Assembly (NCBI GenBank): GCA_902532675.1 | Contig: CACAIY010000004.1 | Location: 20,068 to 84,067 of the forward strand | Direction: 5' to 3' | From: an uncultured SAR86 cluster bacterium | GTDB lineage: Bacteria > Pseudomonadota > Gammaproteobacteria > Magnimaribacterales > Magnimaribacteraceae | Length of the DNA: 64,000 nt | In this document: positions 1 through 9,552 of the stretch, one piece after another | Position numbering within the stretch: position 1 is the first letter of the stretch | How the letters are laid out: every line of letters starts with the position of its first letter | The notes under the pieces: model-generated | The model's database searches: none | Told to the model about the DNA's origin: nothing | Seen by the model: the letters and a program-made list of their open reading frames with translations, nothing else | Made by a program: the position numbers and the translations under genes

Positions 1-15
1 TTATTCTTAGATTAA

Positions 16-35
16 GTGTTATAGTTAACTAACAC
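16..35. promoter_or_regulatory. Inverted repeat GTGTTA-N8-TAACAC, operator-like, just upstream of the first gene
   Basis: Direct reading: GTGTTA at 16-21 and TAACAC at 30-35, 20 bp before the start codon at 56. Confidence 0.4.
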
Positions 36-55
36 ACTTAGATGTAATTGAACGA

Positions 56-646
56 ATGAAGCAACAAAGATCCTGGAGTAATGCAGAAATGCGAGCCTTA
101 ACTAGAGGGGAAGCTATGGCTCATTATTCTAGAGGACAACATTATTACGTTAAATCGGATTGGTATGTTTGGTTTTTTGGCAACCCGACCAGATATTCTA
201 TTTTTCATACTTTTTTATGGAAGTATGGAAATGGAGAAATGGTAAGTTATACGGACTTAACCCAGACAGAAAAGATTGGCTCTGTGAAGTTAAAAATTGA
301 TTCTATTAAATCAACAATTCGCGAAGGACTGGCTCTAGGATTTATAGATGCCTATAAAGCTGAGAATGACAGAAGAGTTACTATGTATAGTTTTAATGAG
401 AAGATATTGGAAGAAATTACTGATTATTGCTTCATGATGAGAAGAAATAGAATGTGGGAGTCTGCTTCTTTTATAAGTAACTATTCTTCTGACTCAATTA
501 ATAGTAAGTTGGTTCAAGCAGGCATGAAAGAAGAATGGGTAGAATCGATAAATAACTTCATTGCAAAGATGGCTTTAACATTTAAAGCTAAGTTTGGAGA
601 AGATCAATTGCCAAATGTAATCCCAATTAAAAAAGAAGCTAAGTAA
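56..646 (+). CDS. Hypothetical protein, possibly MarR-like winged-helix regulator
   Basis: ORF of 196 aa; central segment has an HTH-like run (LTQTEKIGSVKLKIDSIKSTIREGLALGFIDAYKAENDRR) similar in layout to a MarR recognition helix and wing. Confidence 0.5.
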   Translation: MKQQRSWSNAEMRALTRGEAMAHYSRGQHYYVKSDWYVWFFGNPTRYSIFHTFLWKYGNGEMVSYTDLTQTEKIGSVKLKIDSIKSTIREGLALGFIDAYKAENDRRVTMYSFNEKILEEITDYCFMMRRNRMWESASFISNYSSDSINSKLVQAGMKEEWVESINNFIAKMALTFKAKFGEDQLPNVIPIKKEAK

Positions 647-676
647 CTAATAAATTAGTTGCATCTTTTAGCTTCT
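634..676 (+). terminator. Nested hairpin at the 3' end of the first gene, possible terminator without a clear U tract
   Basis: AGAAGCTAA (634-642) / TTAGCTTCT (668-676) enclosing AACTAA (645-650) / TTAGTT (655-660). Confidence 0.45.
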
Positions 677-735
677 ATTCTGGTTGTTTATAAGAAATCA
701 AGACATAAAATAAAGATAACTCAAGGATGGGTTAC

Positions 736-805
736 AGAGAGTGAGTTTTTATTTGATTTCACCTACCTTCCCAGGAGTTAATCTCAGGGCTAAGGCTCAC
801 TCTCT
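736..805. other. Strong nested inverted repeat, candidate structured RNA or bidirectional terminator
   Basis: Perfect 10-bp arms AGAGAGTGAG (736-745)/CTCACTCTCT (796-805) enclosing CCTTCCC (766-772)/GGG-CT-AAGG (787-795) and GAG (775-777)/CTC (783-785). Confidence 0.55.
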
Positions 806-1598
806 ACTCATTAAACATCGCAGTTCTGCCTCCATCGACCACTATATCCTGACAAGAGACAAAGCTTCCAGCATCGCTAGCCAGATATAAAGCAGCTTCA
901 GCAATATCTACAGCCAGTCCTGATCGATTAAGAGGAACTGCCTTTGCTAGATTGCCCTTTAACTTTTCAAGTTTTTTATCATTTTCTGCAGTCGATAATG
1001 TATTGGCTCTTTGCGAACCCCCCCAGAATATTGGAGTAGCTATTGCACCAGGAGAAATTGAATTAACTCTTATATTGTCTGGACCTAATTCTACTCCTGA
1101 CATCCTAGTGTAGTGGGTAACACCTGCTTTTAAAGCAGCATACAAAGGATCTCCTTGTCTGTATCTTATTCCTGCAATACTTGAATTATTAATAATACAG
1201 CCACCACCGTTTTTTCTCATAGGCTCAATAGCAAATTTCGTTCCAAGAATTACGCTTGCAAGCAATAGATGCACTCCGTAATCAATATCTTTTTGAGTTA
1301 CTTTTTCTATACCAGCCCCAACAGGACCTCCTGCGTTATTAAACAAGATATCCAATTTACCAAAGTGGTTAACAGTTTCTTTTATGGAATTCTCTATATC
1401 TTCTTCCTTAGTTACGTCAGATAGAAGGTATTTAGAGTTTTTACCTAGCTCATCGCTAAGAATCTGTCCTTTTTCTTCAGATCGCCCTGAAATAATAACT
1501 TTTGCACCTTCCTTTATAAAAAGTCTAGCCGTCTCAGCTCCAATTCCACTTGTTCCACCAGTTATTAGCGCCACTTTATTGTCTAGTTTTTTTGTCAT
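804..1598 (-). CDS. SDR family oxidoreductase
   Basis: GGTSGIGAETA Rossmann motif, NNAGG, YAALKAG catalytic segment. Confidence 0.9.
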   Translation of the reverse strand: MTKKLDNKVALITGGTSGIGAETARLFIKEGAKVIISGRSEEKGQILSDELGKNSKYLLSDVTKEEDIENSIKETVNHFGKLDILFNNAGGPVGAGIEKVTQKDIDYGVHLLLASVILGTKFAIEPMRKNGGGCIINNSSIAGIRYRQGDPLYAALKAGVTHYTRMSGVELGPDNIRVNSISPGAIATPIFWGGSQRANTLSTAENDKKLEKLKGNLAKAVPLNRSGLAVDIAEAALYLASDAGSFVSCQDIVVDGGRTAMFNE

Positions 1599-1600
1599 CT

Positions 1601-2731
1601 TTATTCCTTATTTAAGCATTCATAAGTTGCATTGATTAACTCCAATGATCTCCCGTCCGCAGCAAAATTATTTTTCATTTGATTCATGACATAAGAGACC
1701 CCAAGATTATTTTCAGGATCACCAAAGGCACAAGAACCTCCCCATCCAGAATGCCCAAAAGATCCTTTGACAGGACCATAAATAACCTTGTGCATATTCA
1801 TGATGAATCCAGCACCCCATCGAGTTACTACGTCTAAAACTAAATCTCTATTTGTGATTCTTTCTTGAGTCATTTTATTTATAGTCTCTTCATTAAGAAT
1901 TTTTAAAGAAGAGTCGTCAGACACGACTAAACTATATAACTTGGCCAAACCAGATGCACACCCTTGTCCATTTGCTGAAGGGATCTCCGCAGCTCTCCAA
2001 TCTCTTGAATTTTGAAGATTAATTAAATTAGGACCTCTTGCAGTTGCTCTTTTTGCATCGTTAATTTTTGTAGATTCTTGCGATTGATTTTCTTCTTTAG
2101 GGAAGGGTACCATTTCCACAACTCTCCTTTCTTCCGATTCAGGGAGCCCAATAAAAAAATCTATCTCATTTGGGTTACCAATTTCATCTGCATAAAAGGT
2201 ACCAAGAGTTTTACCTGTGACTCTGATGATTAATTCTGAAGTTAGCCATCCATAAGTCATAGAATGATATCCAGAGGCAGTGCCAGGTTCCCATATAGGT
2301 TTCATAGCAGCCAACTCTTCTGCCATAGTTTTTTGATTGTAATAGTCTTCAACATTATTTGTTGCAGATCCGCATATCCCAGCTTGGTGGGAAACCAACA
2401 TCCCTACTGTTATGTCTTCTTTGCCATTACACCCAAATTCAGGCCAATAATGCGATACCTTCTGCTCATAATCTAAAAGTCCCTTTTCTACAGCTAAAGC
2501 ACAAGTTATTGCTGCTACACCTTTCGTTGTAGACCAAACATTCGCTAAGCTATTTTGATTCCAAGGATTAGTTTTGTGTTTATCGGTATAACCTCCCCAA
2601 ATATCTACTATTGCTTTACCGTCCTTATAAACAGCAAAAGAAGAACCTACCTCTCTACCTGAAGAGTGAAGAGACTCAAATAACTCTTTAACTTCCTTAA
2701 ATTTATGATCACAATTTCCTTGTATTTCCAT
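1601..2731 (-). CDS. Beta-lactamase-related serine hydrolase (EstB-like esterase)
   Basis: STTKG (SxxK) motif, WGGYTDKHKTNPW region; paralog of the 46304-47512 product. Confidence 0.88.
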   Translation of the reverse strand: MEIQGNCDHKFKEVKELFESLHSSGREVGSSFAVYKDGKAIVDIWGGYTDKHKTNPWNQNSLANVWSTTKGVAAITCALAVEKGLLDYEQKVSHYWPEFGCNGKEDITVGMLVSHQAGICGSATNNVEDYYNQKTMAEELAAMKPIWEPGTASGYHSMTYGWLTSELIIRVTGKTLGTFYADEIGNPNEIDFFIGLPESEERRVVEMVPFPKEENQSQESTKINDAKRATARGPNLINLQNSRDWRAAEIPSANGQGCASGLAKLYSLVVSDDSSLKILNEETINKMTQERITNRDLVLDVVTRWGAGFIMNMHKVIYGPVKGSFGHSGWGGSCAFGDPENNLGVSYVMNQMKNNFAADGRSLELINATYECLNKE

Positions 2732-2785
2732 CTCTATTATTATTTATTAGAATATTTTGATTCTACATTATTTAGTAAATATTTT

Positions 2786-4405
2786 TTATTGAATAGATAA
2801 CTTATTAAATTCTTCTTTAATCTTGAAGAAACCAAAACCAAACTTCCCAATAATTAACTCTTCGCCATTAGTGCATAGATTTTGATTTATTTTCTCATTG
2901 ATTATTTCTAACCCACCGCAATTAATATTAATTTCTTTAGAAGAAAGATTAAAAAGACATCCAATCTTCTCATCACTTTCTCTACTAAAAAAAAGAATCG
3001 AATTGCCCATTTCATGAAAATTTATATCACCATCAATAAGGGATCTTTCTTCTTTTCTAAAAGATATAAAGTCTCTATAAAATTGTAAGACTGAATTGTT
3101 CTCTTTCTCTTGCAGATTTACAGACCTCTTAATTTGAGTACTTTTTACTGGTAACCAAGGTTTAGTGGATGAAAAACCCGCATTATCTTTCATAGAATCC
3201 CATGTCATCGGTGTTCTGCAACCATCTCTCCCTTTGTTCTTAGGCCAAAACCTAATACCAGGAGGATCAGTTAGTTCATCAAAATCTAATTCAGTCTCTA
3301 GTTGCCCTAATTCTTCTCCTTGGTATATACAAATCGAGCCCTTTAGACTTAATAAGAGGGCGCATGTAAGTTTTGCAAATTCTGATGGATTGTTAGCTTG
3401 ATCCCATCGAGAAACATGCCTAATCACGTCGTGATTTGAAAAACTCCAGCAAGGCCAGGAATCTTCTTTAAGATTAAAAAAACCATCTAATGTCTTAATA
3501 ATATGTTCAGTAGTGAATTTATTCCCTAAAAGCTCAAAGCTATATGCCATATGTAGTCTGTTACTTTTTGTGTATTCACTCATTATTTCCAGACCCCTAT
3601 GAGAATCACCAATTTCGCCTACAGAGGTAGTTTCAGGATATTCATCAAGTAAATTTCTGAACTTTTCTATAAATTTTAAATTTTCTTTCTGGTTGATTGA
3701 ATATATCTGATTCTGCATGTAATAAAGATTGTCAGGAGGACGTTCAAACTTAATCGGGCTAGGAGGATTATCTCTTAATTTACGATCATGAAAGTAGTAG
3801 TTAACGGTATCTAACCTGAAACCATTTACACCACGCTCTAACCAAAATTTCGATGACTCTAACAACCAATTCTGCACCTCCAAATTATGAAAATTGAAAT
3901 CTGGTTGACTAGGTAAAAAGTTATGCAGGTAATACTGATCTCTAAGAGGTTCCCATTCCCATGCCGAACCTCCAAACATAGATAACCAATTATTGGGAGG
4001 AGAGCCATCTTCTTTTGGATCAGCCCATACATACCAATCAGATTTTGATGAAGTTTTACTTTTTCTACTTTCTTGAAATAAAGATATTTGGTCAGAACTA
4101 TGGGATAGAACTTGATCAATTATTACCTTAAGATCTTTTTTATGAGCTTGTTTAATTAATTCATCAAAATCTTCTAACTTTCCAAATAAAGGATCTATAT
4201 TTTTATAATCACTCACGTCATATCCCATGTCTTTCATGGGCGAAGTGAAAATAGGCGAAAGCCATATAGCATCTACTCCAAGATCAGATATGTAATCTAA
4301 CTTGCAAGTTATACCTTTGATATCGCCTATACCATTTCCTGAAGTATCCAAAAAGGATCTAGGATAGATTTGATAAATTACCGCTCCTTTCCACCAGTCA
4401 TTCAT
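2786..4405 (-). CDS. Alpha-glucosidase / oligo-1,6-glucosidase-type GH13 enzyme
   Basis: IYQIYPRSFLDTSGNGIGDIKGI, GFRLDTVN, VGEIG and SNHD conserved GH13 regions. Confidence 0.92.
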   Translation of the reverse strand: MNDWWKGAVIYQIYPRSFLDTSGNGIGDIKGITCKLDYISDLGVDAIWLSPIFTSPMKDMGYDVSDYKNIDPLFGKLEDFDELIKQAHKKDLKVIIDQVLSHSSDQISLFQESRKSKTSSKSDWYVWADPKEDGSPPNNWLSMFGGSAWEWEPLRDQYYLHNFLPSQPDFNFHNLEVQNWLLESSKFWLERGVNGFRLDTVNYYFHDRKLRDNPPSPIKFERPPDNLYYMQNQIYSINQKENLKFIEKFRNLLDEYPETTSVGEIGDSHRGLEIMSEYTKSNRLHMAYSFELLGNKFTTEHIIKTLDGFFNLKEDSWPCWSFSNHDVIRHVSRWDQANNPSEFAKLTCALLLSLKGSICIYQGEELGQLETELDFDELTDPPGIRFWPKNKGRDGCRTPMTWDSMKDNAGFSSTKPWLPVKSTQIKRSVNLQEKENNSVLQFYRDFISFRKEERSLIDGDINFHEMGNSILFFSRESDEKIGCLFNLSSKEININCGGLEIINEKINQNLCTNGEELIIGKFGFGFFKIKEEFNKLSIQ

Positions 4406-5280
4406 TAGTTAATTTTATCTTCAAGCCAATCTATTAAGCTTTTTTCAAATTGATTTATTGATTTATATTCTTTCATTGGCCCTGGTAAGTTTTCTATAGC
4501 CATTTTTAGGCTCTTCAGTGAATGCTTGTCATTAAGTATTGATTCAATAGGGTCTACATGAACACGTATAGTAAATAAAACGGTCCCATATTTAGGAAGT
4601 TTTCTAATTGTTTGTCTTTCGACTCTTAAAAAAAGTTTATTCGGTTCAGTTTCTTTAAATTCCACAAAAGGCTTGCTATGAACTGGCTGAAATAATTTTG
4701 GATCATCGTAAATTGACCAGTTATACCTTTCCAATATCCTTTTAGTTGGAAGTTTATTAAAAATTTCATCTACTCTTTTACCTATATCTTCTCTATAGCC
4801 TGGCACTCCATCGTGTAAATCCATCAACGATTTAGAGAACTTTTCAGTTAAAGACCAGTGAGAAGGAGCGCTCAAAGAAGCTGCCTCTAAATAGAATTCA
4901 TTTTTTTTAGGACTCATCAAGACTAAGTCCTCTTGAACAAGAAGTGAAGCTAGTTCAATTGGGTTTTCGAACTGATTAAAATCATATAGATCATTTGTGC
5001 TTTCTACATAGATAGAATCTTTAGAAAATTTATATTTATCAGAATGAAATTCTTGTAAGTAATTTAAAATAGATTTTAGAATTTCTTCTTGTTCGGCTTC
5101 ACTCCCTTCACTAATCTGCAAAATATCTTCTCTATTCGTATTAAGAAGATTTTTTTTAAAAAGAATCTCTTGTTCAAATTTATCATCTAATTCTAACCAG
5201 GAAGATTCTGCAATGGGACTAAGGCCTATTTTTACTCCTCCTTGCCCATCAAGATAAGGTGTGTGTTTAGGTGACGGCAA
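4405..5280 (-). CDS. DUF3445 / heme-dependent oxidative N-demethylase alpha-subunit-like protein
   Basis: FLRVERQTIRKLPKYGTVLFTIRVHVDP signature and HDGVPGY segment resemble DUF3445. Confidence 0.75.
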   Translation of the reverse strand: MPSPKHTPYLDGQGGVKIGLSPIAESSWLELDDKFEQEILFKKNLLNTNREDILQISEGSEAEQEEILKSILNYLQEFHSDKYKFSKDSIYVESTNDLYDFNQFENPIELASLLVQEDLVLMSPKKNEFYLEAASLSAPSHWSLTEKFSKSLMDLHDGVPGYREDIGKRVDEIFNKLPTKRILERYNWSIYDDPKLFQPVHSKPFVEFKETEPNKLFLRVERQTIRKLPKYGTVLFTIRVHVDPIESILNDKHSLKSLKMAIENLPGPMKEYKSINQFEKSLIDWLEDKIN

Positions 5281-5281
5281 T

Positions 5282-7381
5282 CTAATCTAAGCCACGTTTT
5301 CTTAATAATGGCTCAATTTCAGGTTCTGACCCTCTGTATTTTTTGTATTGAGTCATCAAATCTTCAGTGTTACCAGAAGCATATACATATTCCTTAAGTT
5401 TTGAAGCCGTCTCTTTATCAAACAAGCCTTTCTCCCTAAAAGGCTCAAAAGCATCTGCTTCCAACACCTCAGTCCATAAATAACTATAATACCCAGATGA
5501 ATATCCACCCGCAAATATGTGCCCAAAATAAGTACTTCTGTATCTGCTTTCAATTTGCGGAATTAATCCAAGTTCACCCAATGTGTCATCTTCAAATTTA
5601 TCAATATCTTTTATATCTTCAATGCTTGTGTGATAGGCCATATCTAAATGAGCGGCAGCTACGTATTCACTTGTTTCAAAGCCTTCATTAAAAGTACCTG
5701 CTTCTGATATTTTATTTAAAAGACTATCTGGAATAGGCTCATCCGTCTGATAGTGAAGGGCAAATGTCTTTATTACCTCAGGCTCTCTTGCCCAATTTTC
5801 CATCATTTGTGAAGGGAATTCTACATAGTCTCTAGTAACCCGCGTACCAGAAAGACTTGGATAATTAGCATCTGATAAAAGTCCATGTAGTCCATGCCCA
5901 AATTCATGAAACAAAGTTTCAACTTGTTCGAAGGAGAGCAGGGATACACCATCTTCATTTTCAGGAGGGAAATTACAAACATTTACAACAATGGGTATTT
6001 GTTTGCCATCAAATTTACTTTGGCTTCTGAAAGTATTCATCCACGCACCTCCACCTTTGTTTGGTCTAAGTGTGAAATCGGTGTAAAAGATTCCTATAGT
6101 TTCATCCTGTTCATTGAGAACTTCAAAACTTCTAATGTTGTCTCTGTATTTTGGTAAATCATTTCTCTCTACAAAAGTTATATCAAAGAGTTTAGATGCT
6201 ACATCAAAGGCTCCTTTTAAAACTCTATCTTCACTAAAATAAGGTTTAACTTCTTCTTCACTGAAATTGTACTTAGTTTGTCTTATTTTCTCTGCGTAGT
6301 GCCACCAATCCCAGGCTGCCAGTTCAAAGTTCCCACCTTCTTGTTTAATCAAACTTTGCATTTCATCTGCTTCAGATTTTGCTCTGGCAATTCCTGGTTT
6401 CCAAATTTGCTGTAATAAGTCATCAACTCTAGAAGTTTTCTTAGCCATTGTGTCGTCCAGAACATAGTCGGCATGTGAATTAAAACCCATTAGATTGGCT
6501 TTTTCTTTTCTTAATTTCAACATTTCAACAATAAGAGATTTATTATCAAATTCATTGTCGTTATCTCCTCTTTGTATATAGGAGTTATATAGCACTTCTC
6601 TTAGCTCTCTTTGAGTGGAATATGTTAAGAAAGGATACATGCTCACTCTGGTAGGTTTAAAAACCCACTTTCCATTGTGGCCTTCTGATTCTGCTAATAA
6701 TGAAGCTTGTCTTATTTCTTCTTCAGGCAGGCCATCTAATTCGTCTTCATTATCTATTATCAAGCTAAAGCCATTAGTTTCTTTTAGTACGTTTTGATCG
6801 AATTGAACTGACAAAGTTGAAAGAGAGCTATTTATATCTACTAACCGCTTCATATCAGAATCAGAGAGATTAGCTCCTGATCTAACAAAACTTTTATAAG
6901 TTTCATTTAGGAGTCTATCTTGTTCTGTAGACAGCCCCAGAGCAATCTTTTGGTCATACAATGTTCTAATTCTGGCGAAAAGAACTTTATTTAAGAGAAT
7001 GCTGTCATTATGAGCTGATAATGCAGGACTGATAGTCATTGCCAAAGCATCCATTTCGTCAGAAGTGTTAGAGCCGAGTAAGTTAAAGAAAACGCTGGAA
7101 ACTTTATCAAGTGTTTTTCCTGCTCTTTCCAATTCAGCAATAGTATTTTCAAAAGTTGGATTTTCCTTGTTAGAAGCTATTTTTTCAATTTCAGATAAAT
7201 GTTGTTTCATTCCTTCTTCAAAAGCTGGCTCGTAATGCGAGAACTTAATTTTTTCAAAAGGAGGGATTTGATAAGGTGTATCATAGTCTATTAAGAAAGG
7301 GTTCATATCAGCTCCATTGTTTTGACATCCTAAACCTAGGAAAATAAATAAAAATAAATAGAATGGTTTTTTCATATACAT
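5282..7381 (-). CDS. M3 family zinc metallopeptidase (oligopeptidase A/Dcp-like), predicted lipoprotein
   Basis: HEFGHGLHGLLSDANYPSLSGTRVTRDYVEFPSQ; N-terminal hydrophobic stretch ending LGLGC. Confidence 0.92.
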   Translation of the reverse strand: MYMKKPFYLFLFIFLGLGCQNNGADMNPFLIDYDTPYQIPPFEKIKFSHYEPAFEEGMKQHLSEIEKIASNKENPTFENTIAELERAGKTLDKVSSVFFNLLGSNTSDEMDALAMTISPALSAHNDSILLNKVLFARIRTLYDQKIALGLSTEQDRLLNETYKSFVRSGANLSDSDMKRLVDINSSLSTLSVQFDQNVLKETNGFSLIIDNEDELDGLPEEEIRQASLLAESEGHNGKWVFKPTRVSMYPFLTYSTQRELREVLYNSYIQRGDNDNEFDNKSLIVEMLKLRKEKANLMGFNSHADYVLDDTMAKKTSRVDDLLQQIWKPGIARAKSEADEMQSLIKQEGGNFELAAWDWWHYAEKIRQTKYNFSEEEVKPYFSEDRVLKGAFDVASKLFDITFVERNDLPKYRDNIRSFEVLNEQDETIGIFYTDFTLRPNKGGGAWMNTFRSQSKFDGKQIPIVVNVCNFPPENEDGVSLLSFEQVETLFHEFGHGLHGLLSDANYPSLSGTRVTRDYVEFPSQMMENWAREPEVIKTFALHYQTDEPIPDSLLNKISEAGTFNEGFETSEYVAAAHLDMAYHTSIEDIKDIDKFEDDTLGELGLIPQIESRYRSTYFGHIFAGGYSSGYYSYLWTEVLEADAFEPFREKGLFDKETASKLKEYVYASGNTEDLMTQYKKYRGSEPEIEPLLRKRGLD

Positions 7382-7432
7382 TTTAATACTCTATGAAAGG
7401 TCATCGAATAAGTCTATATCATTTAAGAATTT

Positions 7433-7678
7433 ATGAGCAGTAACTTTACTAAAATAAGGAAATTATTTGGATGGGCCTTAATTGTGGTTTCAGTTATTCT
7501 TTCAATCGTGGGGATAGTGATTGCAGCAAAGGGTGAATATCTCCAAGGTGGAGCTATATATGTAGCAAGCCAGGTGACCTGGTATCCTGGGTTAGCTTTA
7601 TTAGGTCCAGAAATTGTTCAAAAGAGTAAGGACATATGGAATAATCTAAAAAAGAAAGTTAAAGGTCTTTTTAAATGA
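7433..7678 (+). CDS. Small membrane protein
   Basis: 81-aa ORF with two hydrophobic segments; 4-nt ATGA overlap with the next gene. Confidence 0.65.
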   Translation: MSSNFTKIRKLFGWALIVVSVILSIVGIVIAAKGEYLQGGAIYVASQVTWYPGLALLGPEIVQKSKDIWNNLKKKVKGLFK

Positions 7679-8700
7679 TATACACAAAAGAAGAAATACT
7701 TAGTAATCATGATTTTGCTCAACCTAATGAGATGGCTGGCTATCTCTTACATGGCGGTCTTGACGAGGATGGTGAATATATTTCACCTAGAACTCGTGTC
7801 AGATGGAAAGCAGTAGATCAATGGACTAAGATCTTAAGTGATAGAGGCCATGAACTTCTAGATTGTTCGGTAGATATATTGAAGCATGATAATTTTCCAA
7901 GCCTAAATCAAGCAAAATTACTCCTCAATCAAGGAGAAGGGCAGTTTCTTTGGAATAGTTTAACCATTACAGGAATTATAGAGGCAAGAGGAAGAGCTCT
8001 AGCAGAAATTGAGGCACCAAATTTTCAAGATATCATAGTTGAAGATATCTCTGACACTTGTTTAGCGCATATGAATAAAGGCTTATTCATTGCTCATGGA
8101 TTCGATGAAGGGGGCGATCCAGATAGTAATCAAGGGGCACATGATCAGATGTGGTTTGCAGCAAGAGATTTATTATTAGGAAATGATGCCTATCCCATCC
8201 CTGAAGTTCCTGAATCAATAGGAAGGCCTGCCCAAGAAAGAGAAATGCCTGACCTACCCATCGAGCATGAAGGAATACTTAACTTGTTATTAGATGTTCT
8301 GATGATTGAGATAAGAGCTGAAAGTTTTTTTTCTTATTGCATGAATCTAGCTAAGGCAGAAGACGTATTTATGGATAGGAGAGATGATGCTTTATTAGCA
8401 GGAGAGATGGTATCTAGAATAAGACAAGACGAAGCCATACACGTTGCTTATCTTAATTTATTAATATCGGAGTTAAGATCCTTCACATTCAAGACGGTGG
8501 ACGGAAGCGAGAAGAGAGGATCTGAAATTATAGATCCTTTATGGAAAAAAATGGTTCTTTGGCATGGAGAAGAGGTACACCGAGAAAGTGTGGCAGTAAG
8601 GTCTGAAGAATTCGTCAAATTATTTGAAAAGATTAGTGATTCAAATCTAAGGAATGAATTTAATTCTTTGTCAACGAACAGAGAACTTTATTCAATTTGA
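7675..8700 (+). CDS. Hypothetical protein with ferritin-like di-iron motifs
   Basis: Repeated E...ExxH pattern: IEIRAESFF, RQDEAIHVAYL, WHGEEVHRE. Confidence 0.6.
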   Translation: MIYTKEEILSNHDFAQPNEMAGYLLHGGLDEDGEYISPRTRVRWKAVDQWTKILSDRGHELLDCSVDILKHDNFPSLNQAKLLLNQGEGQFLWNSLTITGIIEARGRALAEIEAPNFQDIIVEDISDTCLAHMNKGLFIAHGFDEGGDPDSNQGAHDQMWFAARDLLLGNDAYPIPEVPESIGRPAQEREMPDLPIEHEGILNLLLDVLMIEIRAESFFSYCMNLAKAEDVFMDRRDDALLAGEMVSRIRQDEAIHVAYLNLLISELRSFTFKTVDGSEKRGSEIIDPLWKKMVLWHGEEVHRESVAVRSEEFVKLFEKISDSNLRNEFNSLSTNRELYSI

Positions 8701-8706
8701 GTTACC

Positions 8707-9552
8707 TTGATAGAAAGAATTGATCATCTAATTGTAGCTGTTAAAGATTTAGAAGCTGCAGAGGATAACTACAAGAAAATTTTTGGTCATGACCCTGTCT
8801 GGAGAGGAGCACATGAATCTTTAGGCACTAAAAATTCAATTTTTAATTTTAATAATCTATATTTCGAATTACTTGCAGCTAATGGCAAGGGTGCAGGAGC
8901 GTCATTAGTTAACTCTTCCATAGAAGAGAATGGAGAAGGATTGGCTGGCCTAGTTTTCGGTTCAGATAATATAGAGACCACTAAACAACAGCTTTCTTCG
9001 AAAGGATATGAATTATCCGGACTTGCTTTGGGTGAAGGCTTTGATGAGGACGCTGGAAAGAAAAGAACTTGGCAAAGTTTATTTTTACCTAATGAAATTA
9101 CTAGAGGTTTATTTTCTTTTGCTATAGAACATAAAACAGGAAAACTAGATTTATTGGACAGGTTTACATCTGATTGTGTACATAAGTTAGATCATGTAGT
9201 TATCAACACAAACGATGCAGAAAGTTTTATTCGGGTATATGAGAAAGATTTAGGAATTAGGTTGGCTCTAGATCAAACGGTAGAGAAGTGGGGAGGTAGA
9301 ATGTTATTTTTTAGATTAAACCAAACCACAATTGAGGTAATAGCTAGACCTGATGAAGGACCTTCTAAAGACAGTTTATGGGGTTTAGCTTGGGATGTAG
9401 AGGATTTGGAAGCAACTCACACAAGACTAACTAAATTAGGGATAGAGGCATCTGATGTTAAAGAAGGAAGAAAGCCCAATACACTTGTCTCTACGATTAA
9501 ATCCAATACTTGTAATATACCTACTCTATTTATTCAGCATTTGGATTCCTAA
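8707..9552 (+). CDS. VOC/glyoxalase-like protein (two-domain), TTG start
   Basis: IDHLIVAVKDLEAAEDNYKKIFG and LDHVVINTNDAESFIRVYEKDLGIRL repeated VOC motifs. Confidence 0.85.
   Translation: MIERIDHLIVAVKDLEAAEDNYKKIFGHDPVWRGAHESLGTKNSIFNFNNLYFELLAANGKGAGASLVNSSIEENGEGLAGLVFGSDNIETTKQQLSSKGYELSGLALGEGFDEDAGKKRTWQSLFLPNEITRGLFSFAIEHKTGKLDLLDRFTSDCVHKLDHVVINTNDAESFIRVYEKDLGIRLALDQTVEKWGGRMLFFRLNQTTIEVIARPDEGPSKDSLWGLAWDVEDLEATHTRLTKLGIEASDVKEGRKPNTLVSTIKSNTCNIPTLFIQHLDS

Noticed and set aside
1384-1635. Antisense ORF over the SDR gene, and similar ORFs such as 2264-2476, 3165-3401, 5894-6157, 21812-22231, 22733-23083
   Set aside because: They lie wholly or mostly within well-supported genes on the opposite strand, have low-complexity Ser/Ile/Pro-rich composition and no recognisable motif.
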